A DNA stretch of 64,000 bases, from the NCBI RefSeq assembly GCF_039614845.1, contig NZ_JBDIML010000003.1:124001-188000 (forward strand), written 5' to 3'. The position numbers and the translations under genes were made by a program. Under the pieces are notes generated by a model. It saw only the letters and a list, made by a program, of their open reading frames with translations, had not been told where the DNA came from and made no database searches. The DNA is from Ornithinibacillus xuwenensis. GTDB taxonomy: Bacteria; Bacillota; Bacilli; Bacillales; Amphibacillaceae. The first letter of the stretch is position 1; each line of letters begins with the position of its first letter. Of the stretch, positions 26,070 through 35,413 are shown one piece after another.

Positions 26070-27408
26070 CTGAAATCTCTCCTTTTGGTTCAAAAAACGA
26101 TCGATCAAAGTGAAACCCGAAAATCTCTAGATGATCAAGACATTTTGGGATAATCCCAGTTGGAGTAAAAGAACCACGAATAACACCCTTTTCGTCAACT
26201 CCAGTTCGCTTAAAGCAAAATATGTCTTTTACTTCAATTTTATTCTGCTCATTCACAGTTACTTCCGCTATATTTAGGAGCTTTCTAGTTCCATCAGTTA
26301 ATCGTTGGACTTGAACAATATAATCAATTGCTCCAACAATATACTCTCGAATAATATTCGTAGGTAAATCCATTCCAGCCATTACAACCATACCTTCAAC
26401 ACGATTTATTGCATCTGCTGGTGTGTTTGCATGTACTGTGGTTAACGAACCTTCGTGTCCAGTATTCATCGCTTGCAACATATCAAAGGCTTCAGAACCC
26501 CGAACCTCACCAACAATGATTCGATCTGGACGCATACGTAGAGCATTTTTTACTAATTGGCGAATTGAGATTTCACCCTGTCCCTCTACGTTTGGAGGAC
26601 GTGCTTCCATACCAACGACATTCTTCCTATCTAATCGTAATTCGGCAGAGTCTTCAATCGTGATCAAACGTTCACTGTACGGTATCTCCTTTGCCAAAGC
26701 ATTCAGTAAGGTCGTCTTCCCACTACCAGTTCCGCCCGAGATTAAAATATTTTGTTTGGTCTTAACAAGTGCTTGAAGAAATTTTTCCATATCATTGGCA
26801 AAAGTACCATAGCGTCTTAAGTCCTTCATCTCAAACGGAGTTTTTCTAAATTTACGTATAGAAAGGATTGTTCCAGTAAGACTGATTGGCGAAATTACTG
26901 CATTAACACGGCTTCCATCTGGAAGCCTCGCATCAACCATCGGTGAACTTTCATCAATACGCCTTCCTAGTGGCGCAACAACTCTGTCTACAATATGTCT
27001 GACGTGTGCCTCATCCTTAAATGAAATGTCAACTTGTTCTAACTTTCCACTTTTTTCAATATAAATTTCCTTTGGACCATTTACGAGGATTTCCGTTATA
27101 CTGTCATCTTGCAACAATGGTTCCAGGGGACCAAATCCTACACTCTCATCAATTAGTTTAGATAATAATGCTTCTTTATCATGTCTAGGAATTACAACTT
27201 TTTCCTCGGTCATAAATTGATTGATAAATCGTTCAATCTTTAGCTTTTTTTCTCTTTCTTCAAGGGTTGTTATTTGCTCTAGATTGACTTCTGTCAGTAA
27301 TCTGGATTTGTAATGTTCAACAAGATCATCAATATAGGTATTGTTAACGTTGTATTCCGTTTCATAATAATCTTTCTTCTCTTTATTATTCTTTTGAAAA
27401 AGAGCCAA
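26041..27408 (-). CDS. cpaF: CpaF/TadA pilus assembly ATPase
   Basis: 455 residues. Secretion ATPase of the VirB11/TadA group: N-terminal helical domain, then the catalytic core with Walker A GGTGSGKTT at 225-233, Asp box (ITIEDSAEL), Walker B region (RIIVGEVRG) and His box (GHEGSLTTVHA). TTG start after AGGTGGTG. Powers assembly of the Flp fibre at the inner face of the membrane. Confidence 0.92.
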   Translation of the reverse strand: MALFQKNNKEKKDYYETEYNVNNTYIDDLVEHYKSRLLTEVNLEQITTLEEREKKLKIERFINQFMTEEKVVIPRHDKEALLSKLIDESVGFGPLEPLLQDDSITEILVNGPKEIYIEKSGKLEQVDISFKDEAHVRHIVDRVVAPLGRRIDESSPMVDARLPDGSRVNAVISPISLTGTILSIRKFRKTPFEMKDLRRYGTFANDMEKFLQALVKTKQNILISGGTGSGKTTLLNALAKEIPYSERLITIEDSAELRLDRKNVVGMEARPPNVEGQGEISIRQLVKNALRMRPDRIIVGEVRGSEAFDMLQAMNTGHEGSLTTVHANTPADAINRVEGMVVMAGMDLPTNIIREYIVGAIDYIVQVQRLTDGTRKLLNIAEVTVNEQNKIEVKDIFCFKRTGVDEKGVIRGSFTPTGIIPKCLDHLEIFGFHFDRSFFEPKGEISDEFNRVYTL

Positions 27409-27456
27409 ACCAACACCACCTTTGAGCTTTCTTCGGATACATGTTCAGTAAGTTGA

Positions 27457-28593
27457 TTACTTTAACATTGACCGCACCCATTTTTGAACATCTCTTGCTA
27501 CTGGAGGCAGCTTTTTATCTTTTAATTCCCTTCTTAAAGGAATTCCTTGATTAACAAAGGATTGAACTCCTTTTAAATCTCGACGAATTTTTGATGCAAT
27601 TGGATATCCAAGAAAGCGGTCAATGTCTTTTTGTGTTAATTCATTATCTTTGCCACTGTAATTCATAACCAACTCCATCTTTTCATTCGTTACAATACCA
27701 AGTTGTTTGAATAAGTGCTCTACGCTTTTCAATACACTTATTGCGATCGTGTCGAAGCTCATTATATAGTAGATCTTCTCGGATTCTTCCAAAGTAGTAT
27801 ACACTCGTTCATCCATCCAAGTTGGTACGTCAATAATAATGAAATCATAGCTTCGTTTACTCGCTCGAACAAGCCTTAATACAAAGTCCTCATCAATTCT
27901 TTCTGCCATTTCAGCATCACGTGGACTAACTAAAATCTCCAAGCCAGAATGCCTTTCCTTTTCTGCAACATTTCGAATATGATGTTCATTTAGTTCATGT
28001 ATTACTGGAAATAAATCAATAAGCGAGCGACTACTATCTAATCCTAAAAATGTCTCTGACCCACCATACTGTAGATTTAAATCGATATATAGAACCTTAG
28101 CTGTTGATTCAACTTTAAGTGTTTGAGCAAATGCAGTACTGATCAATGATTTACCAGCCCCACCCTTACCACTATAAAAAGTAAAAACCTTTCCACCACC
28201 ACGTTTAAATCCTTCAACTGCAGAAGAATTATCCACACTTGAAAGTCTAGATTCAGTAACCTCGCGAATTCTTTCTTCTAATAGCCATTCTTCTTCTGGT
28301 AATACTAAGTAATCCATAACACCTAGACGATTCAAATCCCTTAATAAATCAAAGTTTTGAATGTCACTTATGTACACTAAGTATGCTTTTGGATATTGGG
28401 ACAATATTGTTTGTGCAAGATCAAGTGGTGATATCTCTTCAGTTCTTAAAATCAAAACGAGTTGAATGGTAAACTTTTTTAACTCCTCTAATTCTAGCTT
28501 CTGAATTCGAAATTCTTGACTAAGCTGATGTTGAATCGAAGCGAATAAATCATCATTATCTCCAATTACAAATATTTCATTTATTTTTCTCAT
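27457..28593 (-). CDS. CpaE/TadZ-type ParA-like ATPase
   Basis: 378 residues. An N-terminal receiver-like domain without a clear phospho-acceptor site (about 1-115) precedes a MinD/ParA-type ATPase with deviant Walker A SGKGGAGKS at 141-149 and the FIIIDVPTW segment. In Tad systems this protein positions the pilus machinery in the cell. Between the SAF-domain gene and cpaF in the same operon. Confidence 0.88.
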   Translation of the reverse strand: MRKINEIFVIGDNDDLFASIQHQLSQEFRIQKLELEELKKFTIQLVLILRTEEISPLDLAQTILSQYPKAYLVYISDIQNFDLLRDLNRLGVMDYLVLPEEEWLLEERIREVTESRLSSVDNSSAVEGFKRGGGKVFTFYSGKGGAGKSLISTAFAQTLKVESTAKVLYIDLNLQYGGSETFLGLDSSRSLIDLFPVIHELNEHHIRNVAEKERHSGLEILVSPRDAEMAERIDEDFVLRLVRASKRSYDFIIIDVPTWMDERVYTTLEESEKIYYIMSFDTIAISVLKSVEHLFKQLGIVTNEKMELVMNYSGKDNELTQKDIDRFLGYPIASKIRRDLKGVQSFVNQGIPLRRELKDKKLPPVARDVQKWVRSMLK

Positions 28594-28645
28594 GTAAATC
28601 CTCCATTACGTAAGCTTCAAGGATTGATGAAGTTAGTCCTAATCC

Positions 28646-29368
28646 TTATTCTTCGCTTTCTACAGGTTCTTCTGTGTCTTCCTGCTCTGTCTCTTCATTC
28701 GTGTTATTGGTAGAATCATCGTTAACATCTCCAATCGAAGATTCTCCTTCTGTAGGCATTTGACCAACATTTGCACGAATTACTCTGAAGGTTTCTGCAT
28801 AATGTTGCATATGAATTAGTTCTGTAATGTCATCAAATGGTACTTCGACTTGCACTCCCGAAAATTCGCCATCTTTTTCAGCTACTCGTACAACCTTTAA
28901 GTCCGTCATAAACACTTCTGTAACGTCCTCACCATTGACTTCGTGTGATACAACGATATCGACACGGTCCATATCATAAAGCACCTCATCAAAAAAAGTG
29001 TTTTCAGCCTGTAGAATAGTGATTAATCGATGATCTTCTTCTGTTACAGTTGAAGCAGTTTTCAACATATTTCTTGTGATTATTTGACCTTCGGAAAGTG
29101 GAACAACTGATACAGAGTTAACAAACTCATCAATATCAGTGATATATTCCTTACGTAAATATTTAGCAGGGATTTCTGTTGTTGTAATATCATCTGGGGT
29201 AATTAAAGCGCGTGAATGAATCTCTTTATTGGATACGTAAACATTAACCATTGTACCTAGATCAGCATTAAGCTCTTTTACCTTTTGTAAGATAAAATAG
29301 CCCGACAATGCTGCTAATAGAATCGCTATAACAAAAAATATAATGGCTCTTCGCTTTGACTCTAACAA
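28646..29368 (-). CDS. CpaB/RcpC-like SAF-domain protein
   Basis: 240 residues. N-terminal transmembrane helix, a SAF domain (about residues 40-110: VYVSNKEIHSRALITPDDI, then LSEGQIITRNML), a second beta-rich domain and an acidic Glu/Thr/Asn-rich tail. RcpC/CpaB normally links to an outer-membrane secretin in Gram-negatives; in this Gram-positive it probably contacts wall or pilus base. First gene of the Tad operon; TTG start. Confidence 0.82.
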   Translation of the reverse strand: MLESKRRAIIFFVIAILLAALSGYFILQKVKELNADLGTMVNVYVSNKEIHSRALITPDDITTTEIPAKYLRKEYITDIDEFVNSVSVVPLSEGQIITRNMLKTASTVTEEDHRLITILQAENTFFDEVLYDMDRVDIVVSHEVNGEDVTEVFMTDLKVVRVAEKDGEFSGVQVEVPFDDITELIHMQHYAETFRVIRANVGQMPTEGESSIGDVNDDSTNNTNEETEQEDTEEPVESEE

Positions 29369-29728
29369 CCTATAGACCTCATTTCTAAATTGTGTGAATT
29401 TTTATATTTGATTAGATATACCTAAATAATTACACAAAGGCTATATTTGTCAATTCCATAATTATCCAATGTAAAGGATTGTAGGACTTTAATCTTAGGG
29501 TTCTTTCTACCTATTTTTTCTTTTAATAAACAGTTAATTTTACTCAAAAGGAAAGAAGCCTAGTTTTTTGGAAATTATTAACTAAAAGGATGTCATTCTT
29601 TGTCGTACCTGGGTCAAATTAATTATTTTTCATTTTTACATTTCTTTTTTTATCTGTATCTATTTTTTAGTTATAATATGGGGGATTTTACTCATACTAC
29701 AAAAAGATTAACTAAAGGAGTGAGAAGA
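29369..29728. other. divergent intergenic region upstream of the Tad operon
   Basis: 360 bases without a supportable gene. On the minus strand TTGACA (29448-29453) with a 17-bp spacer and ATTATT (29425-29430) is a weak candidate promoter for the Tad operon. On the plus strand the region before 29729 is T-rich and should hold the yjzC-like promoter. Confidence 0.4.
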
Positions 29729-29941
29729 ATGGGTGAAATCAGCCAATTTCGTCCTGGGGATAAGGCACCTAATAATGGGGTATATATTGAAATCGGTGAG
29801 ACGGGTAGCAGTGTTAAAGATCCACAGCAAATTGAACTAAATGCGGGAGAAAAATTCCCAGATACTTCAAATGAAAATCGGGTATGGAAGAATAAACGAA
29901 ATATTAACCGTCCAAGTACGCAAGGAAGAAGTGGCAGTTAA
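29729..29941 (+). CDS. YjzC family protein
   Basis: 70 residues. Contains FRPGDKAPNNGVYIEIGETG and DPQQIELNAGEKFP, the conserved core of YjzC-like proteins of Bacillus, whose function is unknown. ATG at 29729 follows AAAGGAGTGAGAAGA; the frame is open 129 bases further upstream but that part is hydrophobic noise. Single gene followed by a strong terminator. Confidence 0.82.
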   Translation: MGEISQFRPGDKAPNNGVYIEIGETGSSVKDPQQIELNAGEKFPDTSNENRVWKNKRNINRPSTQGRSGS

Positions 29942-29975
29942 GATCATCAGTCTTTCAAAATAATCAGCAAAAAAT

Positions 29976-30012
29976 AAGCTTGGATGTGAACATCCAAGCT
30001 TTCTAACTTTTT
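29976..30012. terminator. rho-independent terminator
   Basis: 11-bp perfect stem AAGCTTGGATG/CATCCAAGCTT, TGAA loop, then TCTAACTTTTT; lies between the convergent YjzC-like and glycerate kinase genes. Confidence 0.88.
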
Positions 30013-30035
30013 ATAGTAATTACCCAAAGTAACTA

Positions 30036-31166
30036 TTACTTAACTTTGATGTCATTAATTAATTGCATAATCTGCTTCATTTGTTCAAATAACAGCTCTT
30101 CTGCACTCTCTATACATTCCTCCAATGACAGTGGCTTATTAACAATAGAGAAACATCCGGAAAATCTATTGCGTAAAACTTCTAGATTCCCTGAAAGACT
30201 ACCTGATATTAATACGGTAGGAATATGCTGCTTCCGAGCAAGAGCAGCAACAAATCCAGGTGCTTTTCCGTAAAGTGTCTGTTCATCACTTTGTCCCTCA
30301 CCTGTAAAAACAAGATCAGCTTCTTTCATGGCTTCTTCCATGTTAACGGCATTCGCTAATAGTTCTGCACCAGATACTAGCTCTGCACCTATGGAAAGCA
30401 AAGCAAATCCAAGTCCTCCGGCAGCTCCTGCACCGGGATGCTCCATTATGTTCTTGTGAACCGACCGTTCTACTAACTCACCATATTGTTGCAGAGAGTG
30501 ATCATACAACTCCAGTTGGCTAGATGTGGCTCCCTTTTGAGGACCATATACATATGTTGCTCCTTTTTCACCACAAAGAGGGTTATTAACATCACAAGCC
30601 ACACTTAACTTAATATGATCTAACCTGAAATCCAGGTTAGAAAAATCCAATGCTACAATGTTATGAATATCTCTCCCAAAATGACCAACCTTCTTTCCAT
30701 TCTGGTCAAGCATTTGAACTCCAAGTGCTTGTAACATTCCAAGCCCTCCATCATTTACAGCACTACCACCAAGTCCAACCACTATCTCTTTACAGTTCTT
30801 ATCCAAAGCATCCTTCATTACCTCTCCAATCCCAAAGGAGGTTGTATGATCAGGGTTACGTAATTCAACCGGAACCTGAGGCAGTCCTGCAATAGAAGCA
30901 CATTCAATAATAGCGGTATGTCCATCTACAATTGCATATTCACTTTTAATACTGCTCCCAAGTGGACCAGTACATGTCAGGTTAATCCGTTTACCTTGAG
31001 TAGCGATTAACATAGCATCTAAGGCACTCTCTCCGCCATCAGCCATTGGCATAGAGATGACATTTGCTTCAGGTGTAAGCTCTGCTATTGCCTTACACAT
31101 AATATCTGCTACTTGTATCGATGATAAGCTCCCCTTATATGAGTCAGGTGCGACTACAATTTTCAT
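30036..31166 (-). CDS. glxK: glycerate kinase
   Basis: 376 residues, the usual length for the GarK/GlxK family, which phosphorylates D-glycerate with ATP. Motifs seen: MKIVVAPDSYKGSLS at the N-terminus, PMADGGESA, GLGGSAVNDGGLGMLQALG, GAAGGLGFAL and TGEGQSDEQTLYGKAP. Ribosome-binding site GGAAGGGGGTAAAGG. Monocistronic, so its partner transporter or reductase is elsewhere. Confidence 0.92.
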   Translation of the reverse strand: MKIVVAPDSYKGSLSSIQVADIMCKAIAELTPEANVISMPMADGGESALDAMLIATQGKRINLTCTGPLGSSIKSEYAIVDGHTAIIECASIAGLPQVPVELRNPDHTTSFGIGEVMKDALDKNCKEIVVGLGGSAVNDGGLGMLQALGVQMLDQNGKKVGHFGRDIHNIVALDFSNLDFRLDHIKLSVACDVNNPLCGEKGATYVYGPQKGATSSQLELYDHSLQQYGELVERSVHKNIMEHPGAGAAGGLGFALLSIGAELVSGAELLANAVNMEEAMKEADLVFTGEGQSDEQTLYGKAPGFVAALARKQHIPTVLISGSLSGNLEVLRNRFSGCFSIVNKPLSLEECIESAEELLFEQMKQIMQLINDIKVK

Positions 31167-31291
31167 CCTTTACCCCCTTCCAAAAATTGGCGTTATAACC
31201 CGAACGAAATTTGTCGATTTTTGTAAATATGCTCTTTTCTAAATTCTTAAAACAAGATACAATGAGTGTATCATATAAAGTAGGTGACTAA

Positions 31292-32593
31292 ATGGCAACA
31301 CTATTTCAAACAAAACAAAAGACCAAGCTTTCTTTAACCGATATAAGTGCTAACATGAAGCCTGTATTAGAAGTAGAATCCGGCTCAGATTTAGAAAAAC
31401 AATTAGCGATGTTAGATTTGACTATGAAAGACCTTGCTGTAGCACAAGCATTAAAACCCTATGTTGAAGAATCTGTTCACACCATAATTGAAAGTTTCTA
31501 TGATAATCTAGACAACAATCCTTTATTAATAAAAATCATAAATGATAATAGCTCGATTGATCGATTAAAGCAGACGTTAAGAAAACATATTGTCGAGATG
31601 TTTTCTGGTGTTATGAATGAAGCATTTATTCAGCAACGAAAACGGATAGCAATTATTCATGTACACATTGGATTAACACAAAAATGGTATATTGCATCAT
31701 TTGAGAAAATTTTTAATGGACTAATTGAAACAGTCTTAACGAAGTTTCATCACTCACAAGATCAAATAACTGCGATTAAAGTTATTAATAAATTATTAAA
31801 TTTAGAACAACAAGTTGTTTTGGAAGCATATGATGACGAAGTAAATAGACAAAAAGAAGCAGAGTTACAGCAGAAGGCTGATATCTTTGCGCTATTAGAG
31901 CAAACTTCTATGGAACTATCGACTGTATCCAAAGAATCAACCGCATCATTTGAAGAAATGTCTGCACAAATTGATTTAATTACTACGAATTCAAAAACAG
32001 GTACTGAATTATCAGAATCTGCTAAAGAAATTGCTGATGAAGGTAACGAAAGATTAAAGAACATGAGCCTTTCTTTAGAAAAAATGGAATCCAGTACTTC
32101 TAAAGTGACAGATGAAATGAATGTGCTAGAGGAAACCTCTACTCAGATCAAGGATATTATACAAATTGTTAAATCTATTGCCGATCAAACGAGTTTACTA
32201 GCTTTAAATGCATCGATTGAAGCTGCAAGAGCTGGTGAACACGGTCGTGGATTTGCAGTAGTTGCAGAGGAAGTTCGTAAGCTGTCTGAGCAATCTGCAA
32301 ACTCAGTATCCAGTGTAACCGACTTGATTAATAAAACAAACGAACAGGTCCAACAGAGTGCAAGCTCCATTAATGAAAGCAAGGGCTATTTAGATGAAGT
32401 ACGTGAACAAATGCATCGCACGGAGGAAGCATTCAATCAAATTAATAAGAGTATGGAAAAAACAAAGGCTAGTAACATTACAATGCAACAGGACCTAGAA
32501 GGAATTAGTCAAGAAATAATTGAAATCACAAAATCATCCGAAAGCATCTCTGCAACCGTAGAAAACATTAAGCAGATGATTGAACGCGGATAG
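31292..32593 (+). CDS. hemAT: HemAT-like globin-coupled chemotaxis transducer
   Basis: 433 residues, soluble. N-terminal protoglobin domain (about 30-185) with proximal His123 in IIHVHIGL, the same number as in B. subtilis HemAT, and a C-terminal methyl-accepting signalling domain whose hairpin tip reads QTSLLALNASIEAARAGEHGRGFAVVA. It senses oxygen through haem and signals to CheA. Its length matches B. subtilis HemAT (432). Confidence 0.93.
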   Translation: MATLFQTKQKTKLSLTDISANMKPVLEVESGSDLEKQLAMLDLTMKDLAVAQALKPYVEESVHTIIESFYDNLDNNPLLIKIINDNSSIDRLKQTLRKHIVEMFSGVMNEAFIQQRKRIAIIHVHIGLTQKWYIASFEKIFNGLIETVLTKFHHSQDQITAIKVINKLLNLEQQVVLEAYDDEVNRQKEAELQQKADIFALLEQTSMELSTVSKESTASFEEMSAQIDLITTNSKTGTELSESAKEIADEGNERLKNMSLSLEKMESSTSKVTDEMNVLEETSTQIKDIIQIVKSIADQTSLLALNASIEAARAGEHGRGFAVVAEEVRKLSEQSANSVSSVTDLINKTNEQVQQSASSINESKGYLDEVREQMHRTEEAFNQINKSMEKTKASNITMQQDLEGISQEIIEITKSSESISATVENIKQMIERG

Positions 32594-32627
32594 TTTCCAT
32601 TCATAATTTCATTGAAAAGCTATAAAT

Positions 32628-32668
32628 AAAGGTGTTTCGCAGGTGATGCGGGACACCTTTTTCTTTCT
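32628..32668 (+). terminator. rho-independent terminator
   Basis: AAAGGTGTTTCGC.../...GCGGGACACCTTTTTC stem-loop with T run after hemAT. Confidence 0.85.
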
Positions 32669-32746
32669 ATTAATGAATGAGTCTTCATACGCATTCGACA
32701 AACACCATGGGCAACTTCCTCGCTTCTATGTTCAATGGATAATACT

Positions 32747-33589
32747 TTATTCTAATGTTTTCATCACAAACGCTTTAAACTTCTCTTCTTGCTCATCAAA
32801 TGGATTATGATTACTTCTTTCAAATGTAGTCATTGAGGCATTTCCTAGTAAATCAGCAGCTTCCTTTGAAAACACATATGGGCATTGGGCATCATATAGA
32901 CCCGAGTAGATATATGCTGGTATTCTGACACCTGAAAGCTTTGGCCTTAGATCATAATCCTTCAGCTCTACCTTGGAAAAATAATCTAATCGCTTCCCTA
33001 CCACTTTCCCACTATTTGGTTTCTTTATTATTTCCTCATATTGTGATGGATTATATATTGACATTAAAAACCATTCTTTATTTAATTCTCTTCTTTCTTC
33101 AATTGGTGTGTCTGATGAATTAAGTGCTCGAATAATTTCTATTATACGAGGATTATTGGGATTCTCTTTACAATATATACTATCTGGATGCTCCATATAG
33201 GCATCCGAAGCACAGAGACCACCTGCAATAATCTTCGTTAAACTATTTTCAGCCATAATGGCATACTTAAGGGCAAGCATTCCACCTGTTGAGTGACCCG
33301 CGAATGCCCATTTTTCATATCCTAGAGACAACCGAATAGCCTCTAAATCCTTTACCGCTTCTTCCATACTATACTCAAAATCTTGTTTAGCAGTATCCGA
33401 ATCACCACAGCCCTTTAAATTAATCAAGAAAACTTTGTAATGATTTGTGAAAGGTTCTGCAAAAGTGTTTCCTTTTTCATTGAATGCGCTGTACAAATGT
33501 GTTACACAAAGTGGCTCACCTGTACCTCTTTGAAAATATTCAAAGCTGCCTCTTGCTGTTTTTATTACATGCTTCTCCCACATTTTCAT
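32747..33589 (-). CDS. alpha/beta hydrolase
   Basis: 280 residues, alpha/beta-hydrolase fold with nucleophile elbow GHSTGG (Ser near residue 98), acid residue in YSGLYDAQCP and terminal His in RSNHNPF. Resembles proline iminopeptidase-like hydrolases; a cap domain occupies about residues 130-200. Two ATGs (33589 and 33583) are possible after AGGGGGAT. Substrate unknown; it stands alone. Confidence 0.82.
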   Translation of the reverse strand: MKMWEKHVIKTARGSFEYFQRGTGEPLCVTHLYSAFNEKGNTFAEPFTNHYKVFLINLKGCGDSDTAKQDFEYSMEEAVKDLEAIRLSLGYEKWAFAGHSTGGMLALKYAIMAENSLTKIIAGGLCASDAYMEHPDSIYCKENPNNPRIIEIIRALNSSDTPIEERRELNKEWFLMSIYNPSQYEEIIKKPNSGKVVGKRLDYFSKVELKDYDLRPKLSGVRIPAYIYSGLYDAQCPYVFSKEAADLLGNASMTTFERSNHNPFDEQEEKFKAFVMKTLE

Positions 33590-33779
33590 TATCCCCCTAC
33601 TATTAATTTATAAGCCAAATATTATTTAAATCTTATCACAATTTTCTCTTCATTTCGTATGTTCACGATATAACTTTCACAATTTCGTAAACAGTATCAG
33701 GTAAGGTAGCTCGACCAACGTGATACACTGTACTTAATATAGGATTATTATTTTGTATATTTTAAAAGGAGATGGGAAA

Positions 33780-34502
33780 ATGGAAGCCTATGTCATGCCT
33801 GAATCTCTTTCCACCACACATTTTATGTCCCAAGAATTAAAACAGCTATTAAACGTCATTAGTACGACAAAAAAAATAGATAAAAATACTTACTTATTTC
33901 ATGAAGGAACAATTGCTGATGAGATATACATCATTAAGTCTGGACTCGTTCAAGTTTCAAAGCTAGCAGCAGATGGAAAAGAATTAATCATTCGAATATG
34001 TAGTCATGATGATATAGTCGGAGAATTATCCTTATTTAGTGACGATCCAAAGTATTTACTAAGCGCAAAGGTTTTATGTTCAGGCGAAGTCTATATGATT
34101 AATAAAGAAGAATTAGAAGAGAATTTGATAGCTAACAGTAGATTAACGATGGAGTTTATGAAATGGACTAGTAACCAGATGCGTAAATTTCAATCCAAAA
34201 TAAGAGACTTATTATTAAACGGAAAAAAAGGTGCACTGTATTCCACCCTGATTCGCTTATCCAATAGTTATGGACTTGAACAGGATAATGGAACATTAAT
34301 TAACATTGCAATGACTAACCAAGAATTGGCAAATTTCTGTACCGCGACTCGAGAAAGCATTAACCGTATGCTTTCTGAGCTTCGCCGATTAGAAATTATT
34401 GAAACCTATCCATCAGGTAAAATTCTTATTAAGGATATCGCCTATCTTCGAAACGAAATAGGGTGTGAAGAATGTCCAATAGAAATTTGTAATATTAACT
34501 GA
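33780..34502 (+). CDS. fnr: Fnr, Crp-family regulator with C-terminal Fe-S cysteines
   Basis: 240 residues: cyclic-nucleotide-binding-like domain (about 20-135), dimer helix, winged helix-turn-helix with TNQELANFCTATRESINRMLSELRR, and a C-terminal GCEECPIEIC, i.e. CX2CX4C (Cys229, 232, 237). B. subtilis Fnr (238 aa) binds a [4Fe-4S] cluster through exactly such a C-terminal triad plus an Asp, unlike E. coli FNR, whose cysteines are N-terminal. ATG at 33780 follows AAAAGGAG; a TTG at 33753 is rejected. Expected role: activation of anaerobic respiration and fermentation genes. A matching TGTGA-N6-TCACA site occurs at 43159. Confidence 0.88.
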   Translation: MEAYVMPESLSTTHFMSQELKQLLNVISTTKKIDKNTYLFHEGTIADEIYIIKSGLVQVSKLAADGKELIIRICSHDDIVGELSLFSDDPKYLLSAKVLCSGEVYMINKEELEENLIANSRLTMEFMKWTSNQMRKFQSKIRDLLLNGKKGALYSTLIRLSNSYGLEQDNGTLINIAMTNQELANFCTATRESINRMLSELRRLEIIETYPSGKILIKDIAYLRNEIGCEECPIEICNIN

Positions 34503-34530
34503 TACACGAAAATCTTTTTATAAATATAAT

Positions 34531-34562
34531 TTAAGCGTACCAATTGAATTTGGTACGCTTAA
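34531..34562. terminator. bidirectional terminator hairpin
   Basis: 13-bp perfect inverted repeat TTAAGCGTACCAA/TTGGTACGCTTAA with a 6-base loop between the convergent fnr and DUF3953 genes. Confidence 0.75.
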
Positions 34563-34594
34563 ATTCGATATTAGACGTAAGTTATCAACGTAAT

Positions 34595-34828
34595 TTAGTT
34601 GAAAAATATTAGCTGAATGGAAACAAAAAACGCAAATATACTAGCAAAAATACCCAAATACCCAAATCCTTTTTTTTCTTTTTTAAGCTCTTCCAAACCA
34701 ATCACAAATAATAAGAGCCCTAATAAAGTATTGCTATAAAGAAGCATATCAAAATTATCAGTTAGTAATATGTAGATGGACAATATAATAATTACAACTG
34801 CTAAGGATATTCTAATCATTTTTAACAT
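34595..34828 (-). CDS. DUF3953 (YczI-like) small membrane protein
   Basis: 77 residues, three hydrophobic segments with a KKEKKG loop between the second and third, fitting the DUF3953/YczI family. Ribosome-binding site GGTGGAG. Function unknown. Confidence 0.65.
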   Translation of the reverse strand: MLKMIRISLAVVIIILSIYILLTDNFDMLLYSNTLLGLLLFVIGLEELKKEKKGFGYLGIFASIFAFFVSIQLIFFN

Positions 34829-34914
34829 CTCTTATCTCCACCTTCACTAGTTAATTGTCATTGTTAATTAGCTAATTGTCTATAAACTTACTAATCAAAT
34901 AGGAATGAATTTAT

Positions 34915-35296
34915 TTATAACGTGAATAAAGCTAATTGCTCTCCCCATGGTGCGATCTCTGTTTCCATAAAACCTGCCTTTTGGTAGGCATATTTTGCTG
35001 CCAAGTTCTGTTGATTATAACCAATCATGATGTCCGAAAGCTTGTCAGAATTAATATGTTTAATTTCTTCAATTACTAATTTAATAGCAGGAACACTTAA
35101 TCCCTTACCTTGATACTTTTCGTCAATCATAAAACGATAGATCCAAAAGTTCTGATCATCTGGATCAACTCCAAACATTGTAAAGCCAATCATGCTTTCA
35201 CCAAGGTAAATCCCCCTTACTTTAAAATTCTCTAAAAATTGTAATAGCTTCTTCCCAGTTATGTTTATCGATTGGTTTTAAGAATAATGTTGACAC
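34915..35296 (-). pseudogene. decayed GNAT (spermidine acetyltransferase-like) gene
   Basis: The C-terminal 92 codons are intact and read as a BltD/PaiA-like GNAT domain (VDPDDQNFWIYRFMIDEKYQGKG, AYQKAGF). The usual N-terminal beginning is still legible as MSTLFLKPIDKHNWEEAI from a GTG at 35296, but that frame closes at a stop after about 24 codons and the remaining part continues in another frame (KVRGIYLGES into the intact half). About 35 codons expected between the two are missing. So the gene carries an internal deletion plus a frameshift; activity is unlikely. Confidence 0.72.
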
Positions 35297-35413
35297 GAAT
35301 GCACCAGCCTTTTATGGGTTTCAAAATATCAGCAGGATTAACACTATTACGTTATATCCTGGCTTATTTCTCCTTATCACTACTTAACCAAGATGAAATG
35401 AAAGTATAGTCAT

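Noticed and set aside
26041..26108. Longer TadB starting at 26108
   Set aside because: The extra 13 codons lie inside cpaF and the ribosome-binding site AAAAGGAGAG clearly serves the ATG at 26069.
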